A stretch of 64,000 nucleotides of DNA from Pyrinomonadaceae bacterium (GTDB lineage: Bacteria > Acidobacteriota > Blastocatellia > Pyrinomonadales > Pyrinomonadaceae): contig JAHCHG010000002.1 of the NCBI GenBank assembly GCA_026129865.1, positions 124,001-188,000 of the forward strand, in the 5' to 3' direction. Shown in pieces: positions 43,440 to 52,289 of the stretch (positions are counted from its first letter, which is position 1; every line of letters starts with the position of its first letter). Both the position numbers and the translations under genes were made by a program. Under the pieces are notes generated by a model, which was given only the letters and a program-made list of their open reading frames with translations, did no database searches and was not told the origin of the DNA.

Positions 43440-45303
43440 CGTTTGGATAAAATTCTGACTTAAAAACCTCTATCATTTTCTTAGTATTTTCTTCTGTATA
43501 GTACGATTTTGGAATAACTTTGGGTTTTGCCTTATTGGAATTATCAACTATAAAGTCCATTTTTGAAATCACAATACGGAATATTTTCGAGCACAATTCC
43601 TCAAATTCCTTTTTATCGTCAACCGTTTTAATCACGCTTTCGGAAAAGTCTTCGTTGAGTTTTTTTGGAATGGGCGATTCATAAAAATCTTTATCTAAAC
43701 TAATAAAAATTAGCAGCAATAAATGATGTCGTAGACTGTAAATAGACTTATATTGGGAAAGCAAAAAACGCAACAAGTAGTTAAAGGCAAGTGACGATAG
43801 CAAATATGTATCTACATCATATTTTGGAATTTGATTTCTATCATCGCCAAGAAAATCAATCTCTTTTAATTTTAATTCAAGGTATTTACCGTATGACCTT
43901 GCAACTTGATGAGGTTCTTTCCCAAAAGAAGAATAGAATGCTCGAAAAACAATTTCAGTTGTAACCTTTAAATAATCTCTTTCGTCCGGATATTGATTGG
44001 ATAATCGCTCGTAAATAAGTTGTTCCTGTCTTTTATCTAACCTAAGGTCAGCAAACTGTTTTTGTAACATCTTTGCATTGTCAGATATTGAGATTAATTG
44101 GATTGATTTAATAACATTCTGAGAATTTGCAGCTTCTGTAATCTGACTTCGTAATTCCGAATTTTCAGTGATGATTATTTTTGCCGGAATTTTGTATTTT
44201 TCAAGATCTTCTTCAGTTTTAGAATTTTTCTCGTACCAATTCCAAATAATATTACACGTCTGACAGCCATTAACAACAGAAAAAGCTTCGATCTCTAGGT
44301 TGCCACTTTCTTTATTGTAATGTTTTTGACTTGCGGTAATTATAATACCGTTGTGTAGTGCGTGAAATATGTTTGCGCTGGAATTCAAACTCTTTTCAAT
44401 TCTTGAGTTTATCGGAGTACTCCCTTCATAATATCGGATATTGTCAAAAAACACGTTAGAATCTAGATTGTCGTCGTCATTTTTGAGAAGCGCAATGATA
44501 TCTTTCAAGGTTAGTAAACCTAAATAGCAAACAGTGTTATTATCCTCATACTCAATAAATCTTTGCGTGATCTTGCCAACCTCATATTTTCTTTTATTTG
44601 GGGAATTATATGCGTCAAGCTTTTTCTCGTAATCTTGTCCAGATCGGAATAAAATCTCTACGCCATCAAATTTTGTGGATTTAAGTTCTTCCTTTTGTTT
44701 TTTTATTTCTTTTTCCCAATTTACTTTTAGCTCATTCATTTGGCGCAAATCTTTGTTTATCGCGCAAAATTTTAAGTCCAAATTTATTTTGCTACCCTTA
44801 ATAGCGCTTATTTTTGAATAACAATCAAGCAATGTTTGAATCTTCGGATTTCCCTTCAACGGGTTCTCACTTTCATTAAAAATGTCATATACAGCATTAC
44901 AAAAAACATTGAAATTCCCTAAATTTGTTGCTTTCGATTTCGATTGAACAAATACAAAAGTTGCTTCAATCAATGCATGCTCTTTGCAGAAATCATCAAA
45001 ATCTGTAGTCCACTCTATATAATCGCTTGTCTCATCCTTGTCCGGGATGTAGAAGAACGCCCCATTCAATAATAAGTAGACACTATCAATACCTTGAGTA
45101 TTTCCTGTTGATAGTCGTTTTGCGTCTTCGGGATCAATGCTTCGTTTGATGTTGTAAACTTCAATTGCATTCACGAAGTATTCATAATTTAATGCCCTTC
45201 GTTGCTCATCGGATCCAGCGTTTCCGCCAAGCAGGGTCTCATAATCTAAGTCAGGAAAATGTTTTTCGACGAAATCACTTATTTTTTGATCTAATCTGCT
45301 CAT
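43414..45303 (-). CDS. AIPR-family abortive-infection phage resistance protein
   Basis: A 629-residue protein with the AIPR pattern. A central block reads FVFVQSKSKA, followed later by HALHNGIIITASQ and the hallmark VVNGCQTCNIIW (about residue 340). AIPR proteins are linked to abortive infection and are often coded beside restriction-modification genes; the biochemical activity is not settled. DNA here is visibly more AT-rich than the chromosome around it, with many ATA and AAA codons, a sign of transfer. It lies in an operon methyltransferase - AIPR - endonuclease, with a 2-base gap on one side and an overlap on the other. Confidence 0.85.
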   Translation of the reverse strand: MSRLDQKISDFVEKHFPDLDYETLLGGNAGSDEQRRALNYEYFVNAIEVYNIKRSIDPEDAKRLSTGNTQGIDSVYLLLNGAFFYIPDKDETSDYIEWTTDFDDFCKEHALIEATFVFVQSKSKATNLGNFNVFCNAVYDIFNESENPLKGNPKIQTLLDCYSKISAIKGSKINLDLKFCAINKDLRQMNELKVNWEKEIKKQKEELKSTKFDGVEILFRSGQDYEKKLDAYNSPNKRKYEVGKITQRFIEYEDNNTVCYLGLLTLKDIIALLKNDDDNLDSNVFFDNIRYYEGSTPINSRIEKSLNSSANIFHALHNGIIITASQKHYNKESGNLEIEAFSVVNGCQTCNIIWNWYEKNSKTEEDLEKYKIPAKIIITENSELRSQITEAANSQNVIKSIQLISISDNAKMLQKQFADLRLDKRQEQLIYERLSNQYPDERDYLKVTTEIVFRAFYSSFGKEPHQVARSYGKYLELKLKEIDFLGDDRNQIPKYDVDTYLLSSLAFNYLLRFLLSQYKSIYSLRHHLLLLIFISLDKDFYESPIPKKLNEDFSESVIKTVDDKKEFEELCSKIFRIVISKMDFIVDNSNKAKPKVIPKSYYTEENTKKMIEVFKSEFYPNDASAKTNS

Positions 45304-45305
45304 AT

Positions 45306-46889
45306 TTATTTTTCTCGTTTAAGGTGAAAAATTATTTCTGAGTAAGCTTGCTTATCCTTCTCAGTTCGATTTAAAACTGGTCGTTTAAATTGATTGACAA
45401 TTCGCATCCGGGCGTTTTCAGCGACCTGCGGGTATAGACCGAACTTATCGTTGGCGACCAGAAATATGTCAAAATCTTCAACTAGGTATTTTTTGCAATT
45501 GTTCAAGACATTCGATATGCCTTTAACATAATCGGCTTGGGCTTGTTTGGACTGGCGTTTGTGCATCGCGCCGATTTCCTGTTCGTCTTTGCGCTCAAAA
45601 CCGAAAAGATCGTAGGCGTAGGCGTGCTGTTCATGGTAATCGATCAAACCGACATATGGTGGACTGGAGAATATACCACGAATCTTCTGTTTTTTAGCCA
45701 GCTCAGCAAACGGTTTGTTTTTCTTTTTGAGTTCTCCAAAAATATTAATCGACTCTGAATTACCGTTTAAGCAGATTTGATTGGTGTCTGTTTTAAGCTT
45801 TGAAAAGTACTTGAGACGACCGAAAGTATCTTTACAGTATCGTTCCCACCACGTAACGATCGAAAAAAGAGGTTTACAAATTTTTCCGTGTTTCCGACAG
45901 TAGTACGTGGTCGTGACCGGATCTATCAAAGTTGCCAAATCAGCATGTGTTGTTGCTCGGCAGCTCCTGATTGTCCGGCTAAGAATTACGGTTAATAAAT
46001 CTCGGGTATGCGGATCTTCAACTTTACTTATCTCATCGGCAACTAAGTCAATTTCTTCCCTGACCGGCGCGAGGTACCATTTATCAAGAAAACGAGAAGA
46101 TGAATCTTGAACGACCTTCAAAGAAAACTCGGCGACAAGCGCGTTGAATTTTTCGATAACGATTTTTTCGTGCTTCTCCGTGTAAGTTTTTTCGTCAATC
46201 TTTTTGTTTCGAAGCCAGATCTTAAATTCTGGAGAAGGAAAGAACTCGGAGTTATACCTGTTGAGTATCTCTAAAAGACGCGACTCAAACTCAATATGCC
46301 GACCTCCCTGGACGAATCGTCGAAGGGCTATTGATATGGAATTGATTTGGGCTTGAAGGTCGGAGAAATCGACTTCGTTCACCTTTATGTTTGAGATCAA
46401 GCAGTTGAACTTAGAAACATCGACGCCGATGGCATGAATACCCAATTCGTTAGCTTGTACAAGCGTTGTTCCGCTTCCACAAAAGGGATCTAGGACAATA
46501 TCGCCGGGCTTAAAGAATGTTTCTGTCTTAAACTTATCCGTGTGGTCATCCAAAAAATATTCGACAAGTTGTGGAATGAATTTGCCTTTGTATGGATGAA
46601 GACGATGAACGTGCTTCGTAGTTTCTGATTCTTTATATTGCTCGAATGAAAGCGCCCAATTTAGGTCATCACCAAGTTGTTTTTTCCATTCGACTTCTCG
46701 CTTAGATCCTTTGTAATATGCGATCAGATCCTGCTTTGCAACTGCCACGTTCCCTTCTAAACCGCGTTTTTTCACACGCCCATAAGTTATTAGATAAGAG
46801 ATGTTTGAGGGTGTTATGTTTTTGCCTATATAGCTGGACGCCCAAACGCTCGCTTCTTTGACATCCATTAGATCGTTTTGTTCTGACAT
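45306..46889 (-). CDS. DNA methyltransferase of the restriction-modification locus
   Basis: A 527-residue DNA methylase. The N-terminal 60 residues (SYIGKNITPSNISYLITYGR) look like a small winged-helix or excisionase-type DNA reader. SAM motif I is DPFCGSGTTLVQANELG (about residue 140), and the catalytic motif IV is SSPPYVGLIDYHEQ (about residue 404). SPPY favours N4-cytosine or N6-adenine methylation. Motif I lies well before motif IV with a target-recognition region between. It is the first gene of the minus-strand operon that also holds AIPR and the restriction endonuclease. Preceded by 394 bases of repeat-rich DNA. Confidence 0.9.
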   Translation of the reverse strand: MSEQNDLMDVKEASVWASSYIGKNITPSNISYLITYGRVKKRGLEGNVAVAKQDLIAYYKGSKREVEWKKQLGDDLNWALSFEQYKESETTKHVHRLHPYKGKFIPQLVEYFLDDHTDKFKTETFFKPGDIVLDPFCGSGTTLVQANELGIHAIGVDVSKFNCLISNIKVNEVDFSDLQAQINSISIALRRFVQGGRHIEFESRLLEILNRYNSEFFPSPEFKIWLRNKKIDEKTYTEKHEKIVIEKFNALVAEFSLKVVQDSSSRFLDKWYLAPVREEIDLVADEISKVEDPHTRDLLTVILSRTIRSCRATTHADLATLIDPVTTTYYCRKHGKICKPLFSIVTWWERYCKDTFGRLKYFSKLKTDTNQICLNGNSESINIFGELKKKNKPFAELAKKQKIRGIFSSPPYVGLIDYHEQHAYAYDLFGFERKDEQEIGAMHKRQSKQAQADYVKGISNVLNNCKKYLVEDFDIFLVANDKFGLYPQVAENARMRIVNQFKRPVLNRTEKDKQAYSEIIFHLKREK

Positions 46890-47029
46890 ATGAGTGTTCC
46901 CGGAAACGTCTTAGAATGACGTCTTAAAAACTTTCTGTAAAAACTAGGAGTAGATAATTTTGACTATTGTAAAGGTTTTAGGTTTTCGGTCAAAGTTAAC
47001 AGAATGATGTCGACTCAGAAATCTCTCGA

Positions 47030-47050
47030 CGGAAGGTCATAGACCTTCCG
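47030..47050. repeat. REP-like hairpin, copy a
   Basis: CGGAAGGTC-ATA-GACCTTCCG, a perfect 9-base-pair stem followed by CACCATT. Confidence 0.8.
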
Positions 47051-47134
47051 CACCATTGAATACTATAAAAACACTCGGCAGGTCAATGGCGATTACGGCG
47101 GATGGCGAAGACTTCCTTGGATTAAATTAGCAGT

Positions 47135-47155
47135 CGGAAGGTCATCGACCTTCCG
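47135..47155. repeat. REP-like hairpin, copy b
   Basis: CGGAAGGTC-ATC-GACCTTCCG, same orientation as copy a and followed by CGCCATTT. Spacing to copy a is 105 bases. Confidence 0.8.
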
Positions 47156-47221
47156 CGCCATTTAATTCAACATTCCGCACCATTTGATGTAACAGATGAA
47201 GCTTGGTCATCAAAACCGGTG

Positions 47222-47242
47222 CGGAAAGTCTCCGACTTTCCG
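47222..47242. repeat. REP-like hairpin, copy c (inverted)
   Basis: CGGAAAGTC-TCC-GACTTTCCG, preceded by GGTG rather than followed by CACC. It is therefore in the opposite orientation to copies a and b. Confidence 0.78.
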
Positions 47243-47263
47243 AAAGGTTCAAATTAAATTTAC

Positions 47264-47278
47264 TGAGGCTGCGCCTCA
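47264..47278 (-). terminator. Possible hairpin terminator after valS
   Basis: TGAGGC-TGC-GCCTCA is a perfect 6-base-pair stem just past the valS stop (47284). The downstream tail on the minus strand is AT-rich but not a clean U-run, so termination is only suggested. Confidence 0.4.
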
Positions 47279-47283
47279 TCTAT

Positions 47284-50178
47284 TTAGTTCAACGCTGCCA
47301 AATTTTCATTCAGAGCATTCAGCTGAGTATCTATCTCCGCCACTCTTTCGCGCAGGGCTTCGACCTTTTCCGCGGGCGCTTTGGTAACGAAATTTTCGTT
47401 TGCGAGCTGTTTTTTTAGTTTGTCGCCTTCGTTGTTTAGATTGTTTATCTGCGCGGAGAGGCGCGTCCGTTCCATTTCGAAATCGATGAGACCTTCGAGC
47501 GGGACGGCGATGCCGGTGCCGTCGGTCAGGACGGCTTTGGCGGAGGCTTTCGGAACATTTAGTTCGCCGGAAATGTTCAGAGATTTGGCGCGCGCGAGTT
47601 TGAGGATCTGTGCTTCATTTGCACGGAAAATTGCGCTCGCGCGATCGCCGGCGGCAATGTGAACGTCGAAAAATTCCGACGATTTTATACGCATTTCCGC
47701 GCGTATGTTGCGAATCTTTGTGATCAGTTCGATGACGAGCTGCATTTCGTTTTCGGCTTTTTCATCAATCGCCGCTTTGTCGCCGGGCGGAAAACTTGCC
47801 AGCATAATGGTCGCGCCGGCGTTTTTATATGCGTCATGATGCAGTCCGCTGTCCGTTCCCGGAAGCTTTTGCCAGAGCTCTTCGGTCAGGTACGGCATGA
47901 ACGGGTGAAGCATTCTTAGAGCGATCTCGAGAATAGTGATGATGCGGGTGCGGGCGATGCCTGCGCGGAGGCTCGAGGGCGGAGTGTCGGCACGCTCCCT
48001 TGCGGTCGCGTTTCTGCCATCGGAATCGGTGATCTCGTCTTTGACGAGTTCGATATACCAATCGCAGAAATCGTCCCAGAAAAAATGATAGAGCAGCTGT
48101 ACGGCTTCGTGAAACGAATAATTATCGAGCGCGCGGTTCACCTCGATAGCAGTGCGGTTGAGTTTTGAAACGATCCATTTATCGGCGATCGTAAACGATT
48201 CGCGATCCATTAAATTTGAATGATCGACACTTGCGCCTTCGGAATTCATCAGACAAAAGCGCGTCGCGTTCCAGATCTTATTGGCAAAATTGCGGAAAGA
48301 TTCGACGCGTTCGTCGCGCCAGGCGAAATCGGCTCCCGTCGACGATCCCGCAAGCGTCATGCGCGTGGCGTCGACGCCGTATTTGTCGAAAACATCGAGC
48401 GGATCTATGCCGTTGCCCTTAGTCTTCGACATTCGCTGACCGTTTTTGTCCAGAACCGTTCCCGTAATGTAAACATCGTCGAACGGGCGCTCGTCCAAAA
48501 ATTTCATCGACGACATGACCATTCGCGAGATCCAGAGATAGATGATGTCGCGTCCCGACACTAAAACGCTTGTTGGATGAAATTTTGTAAGATCTTCTGT
48601 TTCCGTAGTTTCACCGTTCCATCCCAAGGTCGAAAAAGACCAGAGCCATGATGAGAACCAAGTGTCCAAAACGTCTTCTTCCTGCGTTAATTTGTCGGTC
48701 CCGGCTTGGGCAGCGGCTTCTTCTTTCGTGCGCGCGACGTAAACTTTGCCCGCTTCGTCGTACCAGGCGGGAATCTGATGTCCCCACCAGAGCTGCCGCG
48801 AAATGGTCCAATCGCGCAGGTTTTCGAGCCAATCGGTATAAACTTTTGCATGCGGATTCTTCGGAGTGAAATGCGGAAAACCGGTTTCCTTCATTAAATT
48901 TAAAGCGAGATCGCGCATTTCTTCCATGCGAACCCACCATTGTTCGGAAATGAGAGTTTCGACGACCGTTTTGCAGCGTTCGCAAACGGGGAGAACCATT
49001 TCATGATCGTCGATCTTTTCGAGCAGTCCCAATTCTTCAAATTTTTCGACGACTTTTTCGCGGGCTTTTAAACGGTCGAGACCGTTAAACTCCGCTCCTG
49101 CAGCTTCGTTCATCGTCGCGTCGAGATTCATCACGGTAAGCTGAGGCAGATCGTGCCGCAGACCCATTTCGTAATCGTTCGGATCATGCGCGGGCGTTAT
49201 CTTGACCGCACCTGTACCGAATTCGGATTCGACGTATTCGTCTGCAATGATCGGGATCTCACGGTTGGTCAACGGAAGTTTTATCGTTTTTCCGATGAGA
49301 TGTTTGTATCTTTCATCATTCGGATTGACGGCAACCGCGGTGTCGCCGAGCATTGTTTCGGGGCGGGTTGTGGCTACTGTGAGCGTTTCTGCGCTCAACA
49401 TCCCGTCCGAGGCGGAGTTTGGCACGCTCCCTAGCGGTCGCGTTTCTGCGCTCTCTATATTGTCCGAAGCGGAGTTTGGCACGCTCCCTAGCGGTCGCGT
49501 TTCTGCCTTTGAATCGTGCACGCTCCCTAGCGGTCGCGTTTCTGCCTCATTTACGGGATATTTTAAATAATAAAGTTTGCCGTCTTTTTTCTCCTTGTCT
49601 TCGACCTCAAGGTCGGAAAGAACTGTCTTGTCTTTCGGGCACCAGTTCACGATTCGCGCTCCGCGATAGATCTGCCCGTCTTCGTAAAGCTTTACAAAAA
49701 CGTTTCTGACGGCTTTTGAAAGACTTTCATCCATCGTAAACCGTTCACGCGACCAATCGACGGAAATGCCTTCGCGGCGCATCTGCGCGGTTATCTCGCC
49801 GCCGTATTTCGTTTTCCAATCCCAAACCTTCGCGACAAATGCTTCGCGCCCAATATCCTGCGGAGTTTTCTTTTCCTCTTCCCAGAGCTTGCGCGTAACC
49901 ATCAGCTGCGTGGAAATTCCCGCATGATCGACGCCGACCAGAAACAGCGTGCGAAAACCCTGCATGCGTTTGCGGCGCGTCAAAACATCCATCAAAGTAT
50001 GCTGCAGCGCGTGCCCCATATGCAGGCTTCCGGTTACGTTCGGCGGCGGAATGACGATCGAATAAGTATCCGCAGTCGGGTCTTCGTTGACCTCGGGCGC
50101 GAAACATCCGCTTTTTTCCCAGCGTTCGTAGTGATCTTTTTCAGCTTCTTTCGGGTCGTATTGGGTTGATAATTCCAT
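47284..50178 (-). CDS. valS: Valyl-tRNA synthetase, carrying two in-frame short-element insertions
   Basis: Charges tRNA-Val; 964 residues from the ATG at 50178 (an in-frame TTG at 50208 is rejected). HIGH is in PPPNVTGSLHMGHAL, the editing domain starts at ATTRPETMLGD, and KMSKS is spelled GQRMSKTKG. The C-terminal coiled coil (EMERTRLSAQINNLNNEG and following) is intact. Just before the editing domain (about residues 212-265) three tandem copies of AETRPLGSV with variable tails have been added. A related DNA element in a different frame codes GRNATARERAD around residue 722. Both sites are probably loops, so the enzyme can be expected to work. Confidence 0.95.
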   Translation of the reverse strand: MELSTQYDPKEAEKDHYERWEKSGCFAPEVNEDPTADTYSIVIPPPNVTGSLHMGHALQHTLMDVLTRRKRMQGFRTLFLVGVDHAGISTQLMVTRKLWEEEKKTPQDIGREAFVAKVWDWKTKYGGEITAQMRREGISVDWSRERFTMDESLSKAVRNVFVKLYEDGQIYRGARIVNWCPKDKTVLSDLEVEDKEKKDGKLYYLKYPVNEAETRPLGSVHDSKAETRPLGSVPNSASDNIESAETRPLGSVPNSASDGMLSAETLTVATTRPETMLGDTAVAVNPNDERYKHLIGKTIKLPLTNREIPIIADEYVESEFGTGAVKITPAHDPNDYEMGLRHDLPQLTVMNLDATMNEAAGAEFNGLDRLKAREKVVEKFEELGLLEKIDDHEMVLPVCERCKTVVETLISEQWWVRMEEMRDLALNLMKETGFPHFTPKNPHAKVYTDWLENLRDWTISRQLWWGHQIPAWYDEAGKVYVARTKEEAAAQAGTDKLTQEEDVLDTWFSSWLWSFSTLGWNGETTETEDLTKFHPTSVLVSGRDIIYLWISRMVMSSMKFLDERPFDDVYITGTVLDKNGQRMSKTKGNGIDPLDVFDKYGVDATRMTLAGSSTGADFAWRDERVESFRNFANKIWNATRFCLMNSEGASVDHSNLMDRESFTIADKWIVSKLNRTAIEVNRALDNYSFHEAVQLLYHFFWDDFCDWYIELVKDEITDSDGRNATARERADTPPSSLRAGIARTRIITILEIALRMLHPFMPYLTEELWQKLPGTDSGLHHDAYKNAGATIMLASFPPGDKAAIDEKAENEMQLVIELITKIRNIRAEMRIKSSEFFDVHIAAGDRASAIFRANEAQILKLARAKSLNISGELNVPKASAKAVLTDGTGIAVPLEGLIDFEMERTRLSAQINNLNNEGDKLKKQLANENFVTKAPAEKVEALRERVAEIDTQLNALNENLAALN
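47979..48017. repeat. Short mobile palindromic element inside valS, site 2 (one copy)
   Basis: 39 bases from GCGGAGTG to TTTCTGC. The coding strand core ACGCGACC-GCAA-GGGAGCGT forms a hairpin with a tandem GA mismatch and a GNRA-type loop. It matches the copies at 49412-49545 in DNA, differs by one indel and is read in another frame. Confidence 0.8.
49405..49545. repeat. Short mobile palindromic element inside valS, site 1 (three copies)
   Basis: Copies at 49412-49449 and 49469-49506 are identical over 38 bases, with 57 bases between their starts. A third core is at 49518-49545. The coding-strand core is ACGCGACC-GCTA-GGGAGCGT. The spacing is a multiple of three, so the valS frame is kept, giving repeated AETRPLGSV. 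Confidence 0.88.
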
Positions 50179-50209
50179 ATTAACGTTCAATCGATTTGGG
50201 ATTGTCAAA

Positions 50210-50233
50210 TAATTAATAATTGATAATTAATAA
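50210..50233. repeat. AT-rich palindromic repeat, copy 2 (upstream of valS)
   Basis: 24 bases identical to 5160-5183, starting TAATTAATAATTG. It lies 32 bases upstream of the valS start codon. Confidence 0.7.
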
Positions 50234-50356
50234 GTGATAATTATTTTTGAGCTGTGCCGCTCGCAAATTTTCAAGTTTTTGATTCTAAAATAAAAACGGT
50301 CAGTTTTCATCCGAACACGAAAACCAACCGCTGTAAATTTGTTTATAAAAAGGTCT

Positions 50357-52192
50357 TTACTCGAGTTTTCGCTGTTCCATCCGGTCGACGATCAGATCGG
50401 CTAGATCGGTCACGACATCTGCCGCAAGCTGCTGCACTATCTTTTCGGAAATTTTATCTGCGATGCGCGCGGCGATCGTTTCGACCGCTTCGCTCGAAAG
50501 CGTTATGCTGTGCCGCGCAAACTCGGAAACTATAACATTTTCAACAGCTTCGTTCTTTGCCTTGCCGGAAACGAGAGCGTTAAATTCCTCCGAAGGTTTA
50601 GGCTGTTCTTCTTCGGCAGGTTCCGGCTCATCCTCTGACGCCGGAATCGACTCCGGTTCGCTAATAATCTCAGCTGTCGCCGCTTCGTTTACTTCAGTAT
50701 GATAGACAGCCTTCGGCATTTCAAAGTCTTCCGTTTTCTCTTCCGCAAAATATTGCGGCGTTTCCGCGGACTCTGCCTCCGGTTCGTGTTCGACCGGGAA
50801 AGATTCATCTGGTGCAGGCTCTTCTTCGACTGAAGCCGCTTCGTTTATTGCGGGTTCTGTTTCTGTCGCCTTTTCCTCGTTAAAGGAGTCGAAAACATAT
50901 TCTTCAGGCAGCTGACCAAAGCTATCGGAAAATCGTTCAGAGTCGTCTTCGACCGCGCCATTCGGTTGATCTTCAACTAAGACCGGCGGACTGTATGAAT
51001 CGGCTAAATTCGAAAAAGATGAATCTTCAACGTTTTCTTCTATCACGGGCTCGTTAGGCTGCTGGTTTTCGGACCGCCGGAAATCGAAATATTCTTCCGG
51101 CGAATATTGAATCGTATCGGCTTTGAAAGGTTCTTCGATCTCGTCCGGTTCAATTTCAGAAGAAGTTTCTTCGACCGGTTCGCTGTACTGTTCCGAAGCG
51201 TCAAAACTTACCGGTTCCGGCGCAAACATTTCGGGCGATTCTTCGACTAATTCAGGCTCGACGGCTTTCTCCGGCTCAAGCGCTTGCGGATCGTATTGCT
51301 CAAACGATGCCGATGTCTGGTCTGAATAGATGACCTGCTCCTCATTTACAAACTCAAATCCGGTTTCATCCGCATCCGAATCGTTCAAATCTTGCTCGGC
51401 AGCCGATTCTCTTTCATCAAATTTGTAGCCGGCAGTGATGTCAGACTCCGGTTCGGCAATTTCATTCTCAAACTGCGAAAGCATCTGTTCGTCAAGCGCG
51501 GTCGATCTTTCCGCTTCATCCGGAACTGCTTCAGCTTCTGTCGAAGTTTCCGGCGTGAACTGGCGAATTTCTTCTGCCGTGTAGCTTTGTGTTCTGTTTG
51601 GATCAGATTCTTCTTCGGCTTGCGTTTCAGCTGTCTGTTCACTTGCGCCAAGTTTACTGAAATCGCTGACTGGAAGACTGCCGATCTGACTCGCCTGAAT
51701 CATATCGTCGTCCATTCCCGCATCGCCGAGCGGCACGAAACTTTCGTCAACAGCATGCGGAATCGGTTCCGGCTGCGAAACCGCGGAAGGTTCGGACGTT
51801 TGCGCAGATTGTCCGTTCGTTCTATTGAGCAGAACGGTAACTTTATTTACCAACTGGCGAATCGATTGAAAGGGCTTCGTCAAATAATCATTGGCTCCGA
51901 CGCGGCGGGCTTCATTTTCATCGAACGGCTCGAACGATCCAACAAGCAAGATCACCGGAACATGTTTCGTTTCCTCATCCTGTTTGATCATTTCGCAGAT
52001 CCGATAACCGTCGAGTCCCGGCATGTTCACATCGACCATGACCAGATCCGGTGTCGATTCGACGAATTTTTCCATCGCCGAATTTCCGTCGCCGACAGAA
52101 ATAACGTCGATACCTTCGTCGGCAAAGGTGAGATTTACTACCTTTTGGATCGTTACCGAATCGTCTGCTAATAAAAGCTTGCGTTTTGACAC
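50357..52192 (-). CDS. Receiver protein with a long acidic tail
   Basis: A 611-residue protein starting with GTG at 52192 behind AAGGAG. The N-terminal 125 residues form a CheY-like receiver: the Asp pair is in LLADDSVTI, the phospho-acceptor in LVMVDVNMPG, and the Lys in YLTKPFQS. The following 350 residues are an Asp/Glu/Pro/Ser-rich, presumably disordered linker. The last 75 residues are a conserved-looking amphipathic helical block (ARIADKISEKIVQQL, DLADLIVDRME). The layout recalls FrzS/PilG-type output proteins of surface motility in delta-proteobacteria and others. It shares a direction with the next receiver gene. Confidence 0.85.
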   Translation of the reverse strand: MSKRKLLLADDSVTIQKVVNLTFADEGIDVISVGDGNSAMEKFVESTPDLVMVDVNMPGLDGYRICEMIKQDEETKHVPVILLVGSFEPFDENEARRVGANDYLTKPFQSIRQLVNKVTVLLNRTNGQSAQTSEPSAVSQPEPIPHAVDESFVPLGDAGMDDDMIQASQIGSLPVSDFSKLGASEQTAETQAEEESDPNRTQSYTAEEIRQFTPETSTEAEAVPDEAERSTALDEQMLSQFENEIAEPESDITAGYKFDERESAAEQDLNDSDADETGFEFVNEEQVIYSDQTSASFEQYDPQALEPEKAVEPELVEESPEMFAPEPVSFDASEQYSEPVEETSSEIEPDEIEEPFKADTIQYSPEEYFDFRRSENQQPNEPVIEENVEDSSFSNLADSYSPPVLVEDQPNGAVEDDSERFSDSFGQLPEEYVFDSFNEEKATETEPAINEAASVEEEPAPDESFPVEHEPEAESAETPQYFAEEKTEDFEMPKAVYHTEVNEAATAEIISEPESIPASEDEPEPAEEEQPKPSEEFNALVSGKAKNEAVENVIVSEFARHSITLSSEAVETIAARIADKISEKIVQQLAADVVTDLADLIVDRMEQRKLE

Positions 52193-52289
52193 GAGAGTTT
52201 GCTCCTTTTTTATTTAGAAAAGCGCGGAAAGCAAATTTGGTTGAAAATTATCATTCGAAAGGCTTTACGTCAAGATGGAATCGACCGTT

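Larger units (their letters stand above)
46890..47283. other. Repeat-rich gap between the methyltransferase and valS
   Basis: 394 bases without a gene. It contains three REP-like hairpins (listed separately), a degenerate piece of the same family (CATTCCGCACCATTTG, from 47171) and a GAGGC hairpin next to the valS stop. The part upstream of the methyltransferase start (46890-47020) must hold its promoter, which I could not pin down. Confidence 0.6.

Noticed and set aside
46890..47020. A promoter for the restriction-modification operon
   Set aside because: No -35/-10 pair stood out from the AT-rich background, so none is reported.
49405..49545. CRISPR-like spacing of near-identical repeats
   Set aside because: Units are inside valS, keep its frame, have no unique 30-base spacers and no cas genes are near.
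49202..49709. Plus-strand frames over valS with repeated ARSLAVAFL or TLPSGRVSA units
   Set aside because: They are antisense readings of the short element repeated in valS; valS is certain on the other strand.
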